Position numbers and translations under genes: made by a program. A model generated the notes under the pieces. It ran no database searches. It was not told the DNA's origin and saw only the letters and a list, made by a program, of their open reading frames with translations. Of a stretch of 64,000 nt of DNA, positions 1 through 11,400 are shown one piece after another. The DNA comes from Datnioides undecimradiatus. Its lineage: Eukaryota; Chordata; Actinopteri; Lobotiformes; Datnioididae. Location of the stretch: the NCBI GenBank assembly GCA_008933995.1, contig WARS01000090.1, positions 3,047,501 through 3,111,500 on the forward strand, in the 5' to 3' direction. Every line of letters starts with the position of its first letter. The first letter of the stretch is position 1.

Positions 1-1662
1 CAAAATTAATTTCACAGACTTTGGTCTCGAGCTGAAGTCTTGTTGACCGGTAAGGAAGCTCCCACATCCCCCCAACCCCCCGTCTGACTACTTGCACCAA
101 TAAAAGTGTCGCTCATGTTAAAAATAGGACCATGAAAAATCAGTTCAGGATTGTAACTTGAAGCAACAGGTGCAATGGGATGAGTTCACCCAGAGTCAGA
201 GGCTGCATCCACACTAATACGTTTTCTTCTTAAAAAAACACAGTTTGAAAACGAATCCGAGCTCTGCCCCCGAGGAGCGTTTTGGCGCTATTTCAAATAT
301 AATGTCCGTCCATACCAACACGCCTGGAAACGCATATCATGTGAACTTTCACATTGGGCATGCGTGTGCCAGTGTAAACAGCAAGCAGGTTGCACTGATA
401 AGGCAGAAACATGACCGCTCAGCCCCTATAGATAATATAGTTATTAGTTGTTATTATTAGATAGTTATTTTCATTAAAACATGTGTTTTTGTCCATCATT
501 GTATTCCTGTGTGTTTTAAATACAGACAATGTAACATCCATACTGTCAACAGACAAAATCATATACTGCACAGTATCATTACACATGCTCTGAACATTGG
601 CCAATGACGCTTAAAGCCTACATACATATATACTCCTTTAGATGGGCTATTGCCTTACAGCAGAAGCACTGTTTCTTTATAACATAACATTACTGTGCCA
701 GTTCACTGCACCTTTTATAGTCGGCTGCACTGCTAAATGCTAACAGAAAGGTGGTTGTTTAGCTCATGAGGCTAAATGGCTGCAAAAAACATGCTAACAG
801 CACACATTGTGGAGCACAGGGGTTTGCCCTCCACTGAGTTTGCACCTTGTGCAATTGATTAATTAACAAATAACTAGAAAACCATTGAAATGATCCCAAA
901 CTGCAGACTTGAATGATCTTTAAGCTTTGGTCTATTTGGACTCACCATAGCATCATGGCTTAAAGAACAGCAGCCAATCGATTGTCTAAGTTGCTATAGG
1001 GGAAATTGCCATTTTAATTCACTTCTGCATGCAGAAAACATCCCCACGTGCAGAGGGGGGAAAAAAACAGCACTCCCACAAATTTCTATGAGTATGAATG
1101 CATTTACTGTTATACCACTAGCTGGGACTGCTAAGACTCAATCAGGAAGTGAGCGTGGGTGTCGTTTTCAAAAGTCTTAATGTTAAGCGTTTTTCAAAAT
1201 TAGTCAGAGTCAGCAGCGTTTTCAGGAGTTTTAGGGGTTTTAAAATGCCTGAGCGGTGTCGTTGCGAAAGTCATGCATTTCAATGCAAAAAACATTAGCG
1301 AAGCCCACTTCAGCAGTGGCCCGTGTGTAAACAAACGGGTGAAGTCATCAGCTCTCGGGCCCTTAAGTCACAATGGCGCGCATGGTGTGAGAGTAATAGG
1401 AAGTGGAAACCCCAAAGTCTCCTGTCAGGAAATATAACATTCCCTGTTCTGTACTTGACCATTGTTGGTTAAGTGAGCACGATTTCAGCTGAAGGTGTTT
1501 ATTATGCTGCCTTGGGGGAACACTTGTTTTTCTTATTGTTCCCCCACACTTGTTCTTTCCTGCTCACCCTCTTCCTCTTCTTCCTCTCTGTCTTATTTGA
1601 GTGTTGTTGTTTGGTTTTTTTTATGATCTCATTTTACGCTAACCTCTTCCCTCCTGCTCCAG
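1..1662 (+). other. intron sequence of the slc5a7-like gene, 5' part
   Basis: This stretch lies upstream of the first visible coding exon of the choline-transporter-like gene. It ends in a pyrimidine-rich tract and an AG acceptor at 1661-1662, so it is intronic. The missing N-terminal exons, about 98 residues by comparison with human CHT1, must lie left of the window. No coding homology was recognised in it. The AAAACG/GTTTTC-rich parts at about 195-420 and 1140-1340 look repeat-derived. Confidence 0.7.
195..1345. repeat. possible decayed foldback/MITE-like repeat
   Basis: The left part (about 195-420) and right part (about 1140-1345) are rich in the same words on opposite strands: GTTTTC/GAAAAC, GTGTAAACA and 'cacactaatacg'. 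This recalls the AAAACG-rich palindromic DNA-transposon remnants common in fish introns. No clean terminal inverted repeat or target duplication could be delimited, so the ends are approximate and the family is not named. Confidence 0.28.
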
Positions 1663-3648
1663 GTGGGTTTTTCTTTGCCAAGCCCATGAGAGAGAACAAG
1701 TACGTGACGATGATGGACCCCTTCCAACAGAAGTATGGGAACGTCCTGAGCAGTGCGCTGATCTTCCCCGCACTGGTTGCCGACGTCCTGTGGGTGGCAC
1801 GCACACTGGTCAGCCTGGGTAAGTTACCTCACGCTGTAAAACTGCTTGGCACTACAATGTGTGCACACACGCACTTGTGCAATCATGCAGCTGCACCCAC
1901 AGATCTGGGTACACAATGTACACTTAAAACTAAAGTAGAAAAGCGGCTGAGTGTTGATGGTTTGGCGCGGTTACTGCAAGAGGGCAGGTGAAAAAGACGT
2001 AAAAGAAACGCGTGACAACTTGATAAAACCAGCACCACAAACTTCAGCCTCAGACATTAACGCGCTCCGACACAGTCAGAACCATTTTCGCAAACTATTT
2101 ATGACCGAGCACTTATATTGGGTTACATTTTACTATCAGGTGTTGCTGTTACTTTCACCGCGCATTATTTTTAGCCGCTGTAGTTCAGTAGATAAAGTTA
2201 CATAACAAGAAGTTTATATTAAGTAAAAGAAACACTACATATTCAACAGACCATTTGTGAAAACGCTTGACCATTCGCGATCCCCCCCCCCCCTTTCTGT
2301 TGAGCAGCAGCACATGGTTCCCCGGAGGAAAAAGCCCAGTTTATGGGCAGCACATCCATTGTGTGGAAGCCGGCCCTGTCAGGGTTTAGGGAAACATTAG
2401 CAGCTCTGTTCAGCTCTCTGTTGAATCTGCGAAGGTTTGCACTTAACCCTGCAATGTTATCTGAAATAGCATAATGTTTGCTCAACACTTCTCATCCCGA
2501 AAGCCTTTTCTCTTGTAATATTAAAAGTGAAAACGTGCTCTTTGAAAATTTGAAAAACAAATCTGTGAGATGTGCAAAATAGGGATTATAATACAGCTAG
2601 TTATACATGCAACATGCAAACAATGCTGCTTTTTTATGTCTTTCACATGGACCATAAAGGGATGAGGATGCAAACTGTTTGGCTGGGACATGCAGCTTTA
2701 GTCTTAGTCTCAAGAGATCGCACGTGTAGCCATCATGACATAGTCTAGTTAGAGTGTTAACAGCCTTAAAACCCTTTTACAAGATTCTTGGTTTAAAACG
2801 AAGCATCTGGAAACAGTAAAACGTCTGGCGACAGCATTTTCAAGGAAGTCGTGTTAGCGTAATTAAAAGACTACTAAGGATTAGTTCGCTACAGCTGATC
2901 GAATCTGCGAGTGACATTTGTGAAACAGCTAGCAAAATTCAGAGTTACCAGAAGTTAATGAAAAACCCGCCGTTGTCTGCCTCTGTCTTAAATCACAGAG
3001 CCGTTGCTTCAAAAATTACAGAGGGGCTGTTAACGTTGCATGTGTGCTGCATTAGGAAAGCTTGGCAGAACAGCAGCAGTAATGAAAGGGGGGGGGGGGT
3101 GCTGCTGCTTCATGAATGGTCAATAAACTTAATAAAAACCAGTGCATAAGAAACCGCTCCGCAAGAACAAAAGGCATATTCTTGAACATTTTATTAAAAA
3201 AGACCAAGGTCCGGGTCCAAATGCATATTAGAAGTTGCCGCACTCACATTTTACACCCAGATGCTGCAGTCGCTTGTCTTCGCTGCCTCGTTATAATCCT
3301 GACCAGGGTCGGTCACTAAATATAGCGCATTACAGCAGCGGATTATTATTAGTTATGTGGATTTTATTATTGTGTAGTGTGGAAAATTGCTCCGATGACC
3401 TGTTTGGAGATTAAAGTGGCTCCTTGTGACATATTTAGACCTTAAGTTATGTAACGGTGCTGTTATTTCAACAGAGGCCCCTGCCATTGTTTGTAATGCT
3501 GTTTGTCTAACCTATAAGTGAAAATCTGATTGATTTCTGTGTATGAGCGTGTGTGTGTGTGTGTGTGTGTGTGAGTGTGTATTTATGCACTTTGACGGAT
3601 GCAAGTGCGGATGCGCTCTGCAGAGTGAACGAGCATGAGAGAAGGTGC

Positions 3649-3682
<34 letters not shown>

Positions 3683-4324
3683 ATAATGTTTTCTTGTGTG
3701 TGTTTTTTAACGCTGTTTTCTTTTCCAGTGTTATTTGAAAAAGGGGGTTAAACATCGAGCAGCCTGTTGATTGTGAAAGGTGATCAATTATTCAAACCAG
3801 ATTTTCCATTGTTTGTGCCAAGGCACTGACTGATTGACGGAGGATAAATGTTACACGCAGAACTATATTTATAATAATAATAATAATTATAATAATTGTT
3901 TCAGTCCTGTGTATGAAATGTAGCTGCAGGGTGAACACAGTGAAATCCATTGACAGCGCTCAGGTAGCAGTGTATGCTGTGCTGACACTCCACACAAGGT
4001 CTGGTAGGGAGGCAGGAATGTTCCTGAGACGTTTACGTCCAAACCTATTGAACCAATATAGAACCGGGGACCCCTCACTCCTGCGTAAAACCTCCTGTCG
4101 TTGTTTCTGGAACAGTTATGAATACAGCCCTGATGTGCGCTTAGCATCACACACACACACACATAGACACACACACACACACATAGACACTCGACACTCC
4201 AGAGAATTTGCTACAGAGCTGCAGGGGTGTTGTTGCCGGGAGACTGTTTATGTGTGTGTGTGTGTAGTATAAACTGAGCTCCATGGCCTGCTTGGGTGAC
4301 TGTTGGTATGTGTGTGTGTGTCTG

Positions 4325-4369
<45 letters not shown>

Positions 4370-4521
4370 TGGAGCAGTGCCAGAAAGGATTTAACCTTTA
4401 AAAACACACTTCCCATGTGCTGTCAGTCAGTTAGCTGTGCAATATCAACAGTACATATTCATGGTCAAATTTCTGCCGGGAAGGAATTGGGCACAGGACA
4501 GAAAGGTTGCAATGGGTGTGC

Positions 4522-4573
<52 letters not shown>

Positions 4574-7500
4574 GCATGTACGCACATGCATGAGTTCTGA
4601 AAGTGGGACAAGGATCTAAAAACAACACGGGGGGTATTATGGCAACCCTTTCCCTCTGTCCATCCCTGGTGCTGCCCATTAAGTCCCAGAGGCCCCTGAA
4701 TCTCATTTCATCTTTCCCCTCCCTAAATTTAGCACACAGGGGGAACAGCACAGCTCAGCACAGAACACAGAATTACAGTAAGTCTGGAAAACAGACCTAC
4801 CAGGAATTATTTACAATAAGGTGATCATGTTGTGTCAACCCCTCCCACCATAAGAGAAGTAGCAGGAAAAACACCAACACTAAGACCCTGTTTAATCTGG
4901 TTGCGCACCCAGATATATCCGGATAAGGTCTAGCTGTAGTTGAGATGGATTTCAGTTCACACATGGTATCAGAATGCATCTCCACTGACCACTTATGGTC
5001 ACAAGTTTGCATCGCTGGTAACGTTTCAGTTAATATAGACAACGAAACAACAAATAAATTAAATAACAAATAAATGAAATAATGCTAAGTGTCACTTGAT
5101 GTTCAGGGGGTTGTTATGCAAAGTAAATGTTTGTATGTGTGTACGCATGTTGTCCTTGATCACCTCCTAAATATATTCCCACCTGTACTTGAATCTTACG
5201 CAACAAGATGCATTTTTGTGCCAAGTGTGAACAGGTGGTTACATTAATAACTGCAGGATCCACTATCTCGATGTTGCCTTAAGTGATTGATTAGTCCAGG
5301 GCTGCCCAAACCTTTTTCCCTCAGGGGGCCAAAACTGAATGGCAGGAAGCCATATTGTACTGTAATCTGTTGTATTTATAAGATGCAAAATGGTGCTGCC
5401 AGCTTCCCGTAAATGACTGACCTCTAGCAAAAAGCCTTACTGCTCAGATCATTGAACTTGATAAATATGTGGGGATCCTGCATATTAAAAAACCATTACC
5501 TCAAAGTGATCCTTTTCTTTGCTTCAACCACCTGATGGCCAAATTGAATCTTGTGTTGAGCCAAATCTGGCCCACGGGCCCCACTTTGGGCAGCCCTGGG
5601 TTAGTCTGTCTTTTAGATAATGCGATAAAGCACCCTGGGGAGGGGGGGTGGGGGGAGCGGGGGGGTATTAAGGTGACAAAAAGCTTCCAGGGTCACAGAT
5701 CAGATTACAAAAAGTGTCAAACACATGGGGTTGGAGGGTCAAAGTGACAAGAACAAGTATGTGTCGTCAAGATGGTGTAAAGCCAGCGGGGTGGACAGGA
5801 AACTGAGACGGGGTAGTTAAGGGGTGGCAGGGTCGGTATGAGGGGGGGATGACAGGTCAGCGGGGTGGTGAGTGGCGATCGATGGTGCCGATCTGACACT
5901 TCTCTGTTTAAGGGCATTGTTGTGGTGTGGCTGCAGGCTGCGGCTGGGGGGACCCTGGCAATGTGGCAGAAGAGACGGTGAAGGTAGTGACGTTTTGCTT
6001 GCCTTGTTTGAGTAACAAGATGTCTTATTTTTTTACATTTATTCATTCATTTGTTTACATTTATTCATAAATATAGTTTTCTCATTTGTATCACTACTTG
6101 AAGACACTTCTCTTTTCCTTCTTCTTGAGTTTTTTTTTATATATATAATTTACTTGATAAAGAAGTATCAGTATTAAAAGGGCGATAATTTACCGAAGAT
6201 GGTGAAAAGGGAAAATTTTGGTGTCACAATCAATAGGCTGCTTCTGTTACGTGTTTCTGTACAGTTTTGTTATAATTTTTTATCATTTTCACCTTTTTAT
6301 GTCAGCTTGTTGCTTTATTTAAGCTCTTGGATGCTTTTGTAAAGGTTTAAACCAAAGCCACTCGTGCTTAACTATAACTTTATCCATGACCATAAATGAC
6401 TAGTCATGTAATGTTTTGCTCCGTGTTGGTACAAATGAAAATAAGTGACTTTAAGGCCAGAACAATGTCATTGCCTAGCTTTTAAGTAAATCGTGGCTGC
6501 ATGCATATGTGTGTGTCTGTGTGAGAGAGACAAGACTTAAAAGCAAAAGAGAGACTGAGAACGTAATGAGAAACCTAATTAAACTATCACAGTAAGCAGT
6601 TGCATGTACCTGTAGCAACCGACGGCTGTACGTTAGACGACTTGCTGTAGGGCCTTTTCGCCTCCGTCACTCCTCCATTGCTGATTGCGCCACTGTGTTG
6701 TTCCAGGTGGAACTATGAGCGTGATCCTGGACCTGTCCTACGTCTACTCCATCATCATCTCCTCAGTGGTGGCCATAATCTACACACTGCTGGGGGGGCT
6801 CTACTCTGTGGCCTACACAGATGTCATCCAGCTCATCCTTATCTTTGTCAGTCTGGTGAGTAACGCCGATTGCCGGAGTCACACAAGGGCCGTTCCTCTA
6901 TTCAATGATAATCATTCACATGTCGTATCAGATTACCCCCTCAACTACTACAAACAAGTAGATGAAAGAATACAGAGGGATAATATTTCAAAGTGGAGCT
7001 CAGCAGTGGTACCTGGTGGCTAATTAACTGCGCCAGCTGATTAAATTACCTGCTAAATACCTGCTCGACAGTTATCTAGTCTACTTGAATTTTCCCCCAC
7101 TCTGTGTTCAAAATGGCTTCCATCCAGATGAGTCGATGAATCATTTGCGATATGCACCTTCAGAGATCTGGCTGTTGAACTATTCTCGCACGACCAGCCG
7201 GCCGCTCTCACTGCGGCAAGGCAGGAACATACCCGTCAGTCACAACTGCTCTCCTCTTTCTATTTTCATTGTACCGTGTGGTTTGCTCCCAATGTACAGT
7301 ATTTAAATGTACAGTATTTAAAAATAGAAGTTCACAAAGCAGATGAGCCAATGGTCTTCCCAAACGTCGGGAAGAAAGCTTGTTTGCTTGTTCACTACCA
7401 GAACAGAAATACGTATTCTGTCTGTCTGTAATTATTTTCATTTTGTGGAGCAGTTATGTTTGGCCAGACATGGTTAAATCAATCTTATGGTTCTCTTGAT

Positions 7501-8113
7501 CATTTCACGTGATCTGAAGCTCATCAGTTTACCCCATTGTCATGGAATTGTAGATTTCCATCCATATTTCCATGTCTTCCCGGGCACTTTGAAGGCTCGG
7601 TGTCCGTCCTGACTTAAAAAGTTTAGCTTTAAGCTTCTATGAAATTCCATGGAAATTAGTCAAAGTACATCAGCTGATGAAGATCATGTGATATATCATG
7701 GGGAAAAGCTCCAGATGAGAATGGACCTGTTGGTTTGAGCATGATCTCTGCAGAATACTGATAATTCAGGATCAGTCAAAGCAATGCAAGCTAACCGTAA
7801 AGAGACATTTGAGTATAAATCAGTAACCGGAGCTTTAACTCCAACTCTAGGATGAGATTCCTAATTTCCAGTGACAGACTGAGAACTTCCCTCGCTGGGC
7901 CCATAATCAGATTAGCTGTGTCCTTGTGTTTGTGTGTACAGTGGGTGTGTGTTCCTTTCCTGTTGACCAACCCTCACTCTGTGGACATCTCACTAACGGC
8001 CTACAACCAGACCTTCCAGGCTCCCTGGGTCGGCACGGTGGAGCTCGATGAGGCGGGAAAATGGTTTGACGACTTCATGTTGCTGGTGAGTGCAGTGGGA
8101 GAAGTCATAATAT

Positions 8114-8144
<31 letters not shown>

Positions 8145-11100
8145 GAGACTGCATGAAATATGGTGTCATACTTGACAGAGGTGCGGTGTTACACAGAATA
8201 GACAGTTTGGTATGTACCTCTGTCTTGGGGTTACATTGAGATTAGCATAATTGTTCATGTATTACTTAAGAAACAACACAAATAAGAAATGTTAATAACT
8301 TTATCGTCCATGTCTGTGCCTGAAAGACTGCAGTTTGTGGCCATTTTATTGCAGACACAATGGACTGACTGAGATACACATGTGAAGGCACACGCAGTTT
8401 CCTTAAATCCTGTATTTTCTACAAAGCAGCGATAAACGCTCCCGTCGCTTTAATTGTCGCTTAACACGGTAACAATGTCCCTGTGGGGGCCTGAATGACC
8501 TTTTGAAGCGTTTCCATGGACAAACCGGACTGTTCAGTTAAACAAGATCCGCTTACAGTTCGACTTTCTTCCATTGATATTGTCACAACGCTCCCGTAGA
8601 GTACAGCAGCAATGAGCTAGACTGGCCTGGCTATTAGCACTGAGTCAACTAGCATGCTACAGCTAATAGACAACAACCAACAAAAGCTGCAGATACATAT
8701 GCAAATACCATATGTAAATAGACTTTTTCAACATTAGTTGTTTGGGTCTCAAGGTGTACCGAGTCAGAGTTGCATACCAAGCTAAATAACCTGTACCAAA
8801 CAGCCCATGACAAGTACATGTACTGTTAGACCGTATTTACATAACTCCTGCAATCACAGCAACTAAATCGCATATTTCGTTAGATGAGCAAACAGCCAAA
8901 CGTAACAGCAGCAGCAAAGTTATGATAGGATTGTTCCTTCTCGGCCTGTGTTCCCGCATGAGCTGATTCCTGTCATCATGTCTGAACCGCGTGTTTGTGC
9001 CAGGCTCTGGGCGGCTTGGCCTACCAGGCATTCTACCAGCGAATCCTGTCCGCCTCATCTTACACCCAGGCTCAAGTGACCTGCTTCGCCTCTTCAGCCT
9101 TCTGCCTGGTGCTGGGTATTCCCTCCGTGCTGGTCGGGGCTGTTGCTGCGTCTACAGGTACGCACTCTATAGCTACAGCTGTGGATTTCTTTAGCTTTAC
9201 TTGGCTTAGTGTCTGTGCTAGCTTTAAGCTTCTGCAGACTGAAACAATCACAATTTCCATATTTTTAATGTTTTTCTCATCATTTCACAGACCAAAACTC
9301 ATTAATGTATCCCTCCAAATATTTATCTGTCCTACCTCCCAGACTGGAACTCCACCGCCTATGGATTGCCAACCCCATATGAGCGTGACCAGGCAGGCTC
9401 CATCCTCCCAATAGCCCTGCAGTTCCTCACACCCCCATATGTCTCTGTCATCGGCATTGGAGCTGTAGCTGCTGCTGTCATGTCCTCCATGGACTCAGCT
9501 CTTCTGTCCTCTGCTTCACTGTTTTCCTCAAATATCTACAAGAACATAATCAGGAAGCAGGTGAGATTTGTAAAGAAAGGCAGTGAACGGCATCTCTGTG
9601 TGGTTTTCATGTCTTAACTGCATATTTCTGCGACAATCTAATTTGTATATGCACATACAGCACATGCATACATAATCATTTTGGCCATATATGTATGAAT
9701 GGCCATATATGCCTTCAGCAGGCACTTTGGCTTTGTTAGGGTGGTGTTGCCCTCTATTTAATATACGAATATTCAAAGACAACTACAGCAAATAGGCTTT
9801 GTCAGATGAAGTTAAAACAACAACAGAGCCTAGATGATGACATCAGGATATTGTGTCATGAAGTTATTAAGACACAGGTTATCACGAGTTGTCAGTCCTC
9901 TGAGAAGATGTGACAAAAATACTGCTTGTCTGCAGAACTGACGTGCATCAGCAGCATGCATGTGGGACAGAGATAAGCTTTCCCTTAACTACACGTTTGC
10001 ATGCACGCGATGGCTGCCTCAAATATCCTGCATCCATTTTGAGCGCAGCATTGCACACATCCTCCGGAAGCGGCGCTCATGCAAGACGCAGTATGCGTGT
10101 AATCAGTGATGTATGGGCAGTATGAGGATGGTAGCAAATGCCTGTTGTAAGAAAGCAAAGGTGGACAAACAAGATGTTCTCCTGAGCTGACTCAAACACT
10201 TGAAGACGTTGCTGATGTTTCTCCTATTTATCAGGAATTGGCTGAGCAAGAGAAACCATCTACTTGCTACTTACGATGATCCCCCCACTAATGCTTTTTC
10301 CGTGAAAAGTCTTGCATACTGTACTGTCTCAATATATGCTGAGGGCAGAAACAAAGTCGCTATTGACTGTACAGTTCTGTACATATTGTACAATATGCCC
10401 GCTGTTTCAGACTGAGTCTTGTTTATGATGTTTGCTCTCTTTATAACAATGAAATATTTCATTATGTCACCCCCAAAGAATGTTCCCCATGAAGAGCCTG
10501 TTCACTGTCGGGCTCTTATGTTTCTGGCTCCGTGTCCGCAGGGGGACCAGATAATGCCTAGATGCCTACACTGTGCAGCAGAGTTAAACACTCATTGTAT
10601 TTACTCTTGTCGTTCTCTCCACTCCCTCAGGCGTCGGACCGTGAGATGCAGTGGGTGATCCGTATCTCAGTGGTGGTGGTGGGTCTGGCAGGCACTGCGC
10701 TCACCTTCCTGGACAGCAGTGTCCTGGTCTTCTGGCTTGTGGGCGTGGACATGTCCTATACCATAATGTTCCCTCAGCTGGTCTGCATCCTCTTCTTCAA
10801 GGTGTCCAACGGTTACGGAGCCACTGTGGGCTACATAATGGGAATCGTCATGAGGGTCCTGAGTGGCGAGCCACTCATCGGCCTCCCTCCAGCCATCCAG
10901 TTCCCTGGTTGCCGACTTGACGAAGAGGGACAGCTAACCCAATTCTTCCCCTTCCGCACTGCCATCATGATCATCTCGCTCGTGTCCATTCTGCTCTTCT
11001 CCTGGCTGGCGTCCATCGTTTTCAACAAAGGTCTGCTGTCCGAGAGGTGGGATGTGTTCAAGATCAAACGCAAGCAGACGTCCGCAGCGAGAGCGGCGAG

Positions 11101-11173
11101 CGACAGGAGGACCAACCCTGACAACGAAGAGGGCTCCGCAGCCAAACAGCTGCTGGACACCACCAGCTGCTGA
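1663..11173 (+). CDS. slc5a7: high-affinity choline transporter 1-like (SLC5A7 family), 3' six exons
   Basis: This is a member of the sodium:solute symporter family most like CHT1, which takes up choline into cholinergic terminals with Na+ and Cl-. The coding exons are 1663-1818, 6707-6855, 7942-8085, 9004-9157, 9343-9560 and 10631-11173. All have AG/GT borders and compatible phases, and together encode about 454 residues. They correspond to human CHT1 from about residue 99 to the C-terminus. Conserved blocks are [38 protein letters not shown], the exon-junction block [26 protein letters not shown] (the helix that carries sodium-site serines in the SSS fold), IMFPQL and FPFRT. The tail after the last helix is only about 50 residues and ends LDTTSC. 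It has no obvious match to the DKTILV endocytic signal known from human CHT1. Fish carry several slc5a7-like paralogues and the exact one is uncertain, so the symbol marks the family. The start is outside the window. Confidence 0.88.
3549..3681. repeat. two (GT)n microsatellites
   Basis: There are (GT)n runs at about 3549-3573 and 3651-3681, separated by about 75 bp of unique sequence. They lie in the first visible slc5a7 intron and are not coding. Confidence 0.95.
4149..4574. repeat. facing (CA)n and (TG)n blocks plus (TG)n(GA)n
   Basis: An interrupted (CA)n run at about 4149-4190 is followed by (TG)n runs at about 4251-4266 and 4309-4369. The CA and TG blocks are therefore inverted complements about 60-120 bp apart. 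A compound (TG)n(GA)n lies at about 4525-4574. All are inside the first visible slc5a7 intron. Confidence 0.95.
5297..5598. mobile_element. hAT-like MITE, 302 bp, with 8-bp target duplication
   Basis: The element starts CAGGGCTGCCCAAA and ends in the inverted complement TTTGGGCAGCCCTG, giving a terminal inverted repeat of about 14 bp. It is flanked by GATTAGTC (5289-5296) and GGTTAGTC (5599-5606), which match at 7 of 8 positions. An 8-bp duplication with CAG..CTG ends is typical of hAT transposons. There is no transposase, so it is non-autonomous. It sits in the first visible slc5a7 intron. A second short inverted pair (GGGGGCCAAAA near 5326, with CTGGCCCACGGGCC near 5567) suggests the subterminal repeats also pair. 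Confidence 0.82.
8117..8144. repeat. (CA)n microsatellite
   Basis: A (CA)n run of about 14 units starts roughly 30 bp after the splice donor at 8086, in the slc5a7-like gene. Confidence 0.95.
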
Positions 11174-11394
11174 AGAGGCTCACGAAGAGGAGAGAGAAGA
11201 TGGGCGCTGGCTGGAGGCGGACGCGTTTGCTCGTCAGCTAAGCAGGAGTTCACACAGGGGGATCAACGGCAATGGCTGGACATTTTGTACAGATTCTGTT
11301 TAGTAACACAGTGAATTAACATTAGCAGAGTGCAACCTCAGTGCTCTGGCACCTTATTTTCAACGGTTGTCTCACTGTCTTCCACAGAGAATAC

Positions 11395-11400
11395 AATAAA
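11395..11400 (+). terminator. AATAAA poly(A) signal, proximal candidate
   Basis: This AATAAA lies about 220 nt after the slc5a7-like stop codon. It is the first canonical signal and would give a short 3' UTR. Confidence 0.45.

Noticed and set aside
3507-4416. Open frames made of Cys-Val or Thr-His repeats
   Set aside because: They are translations of (GT)n/(CA)n microsatellites. The same holds for similar frames at 49-53 kb, 55.9 kb, 59.3 kb and 62.7 kb.
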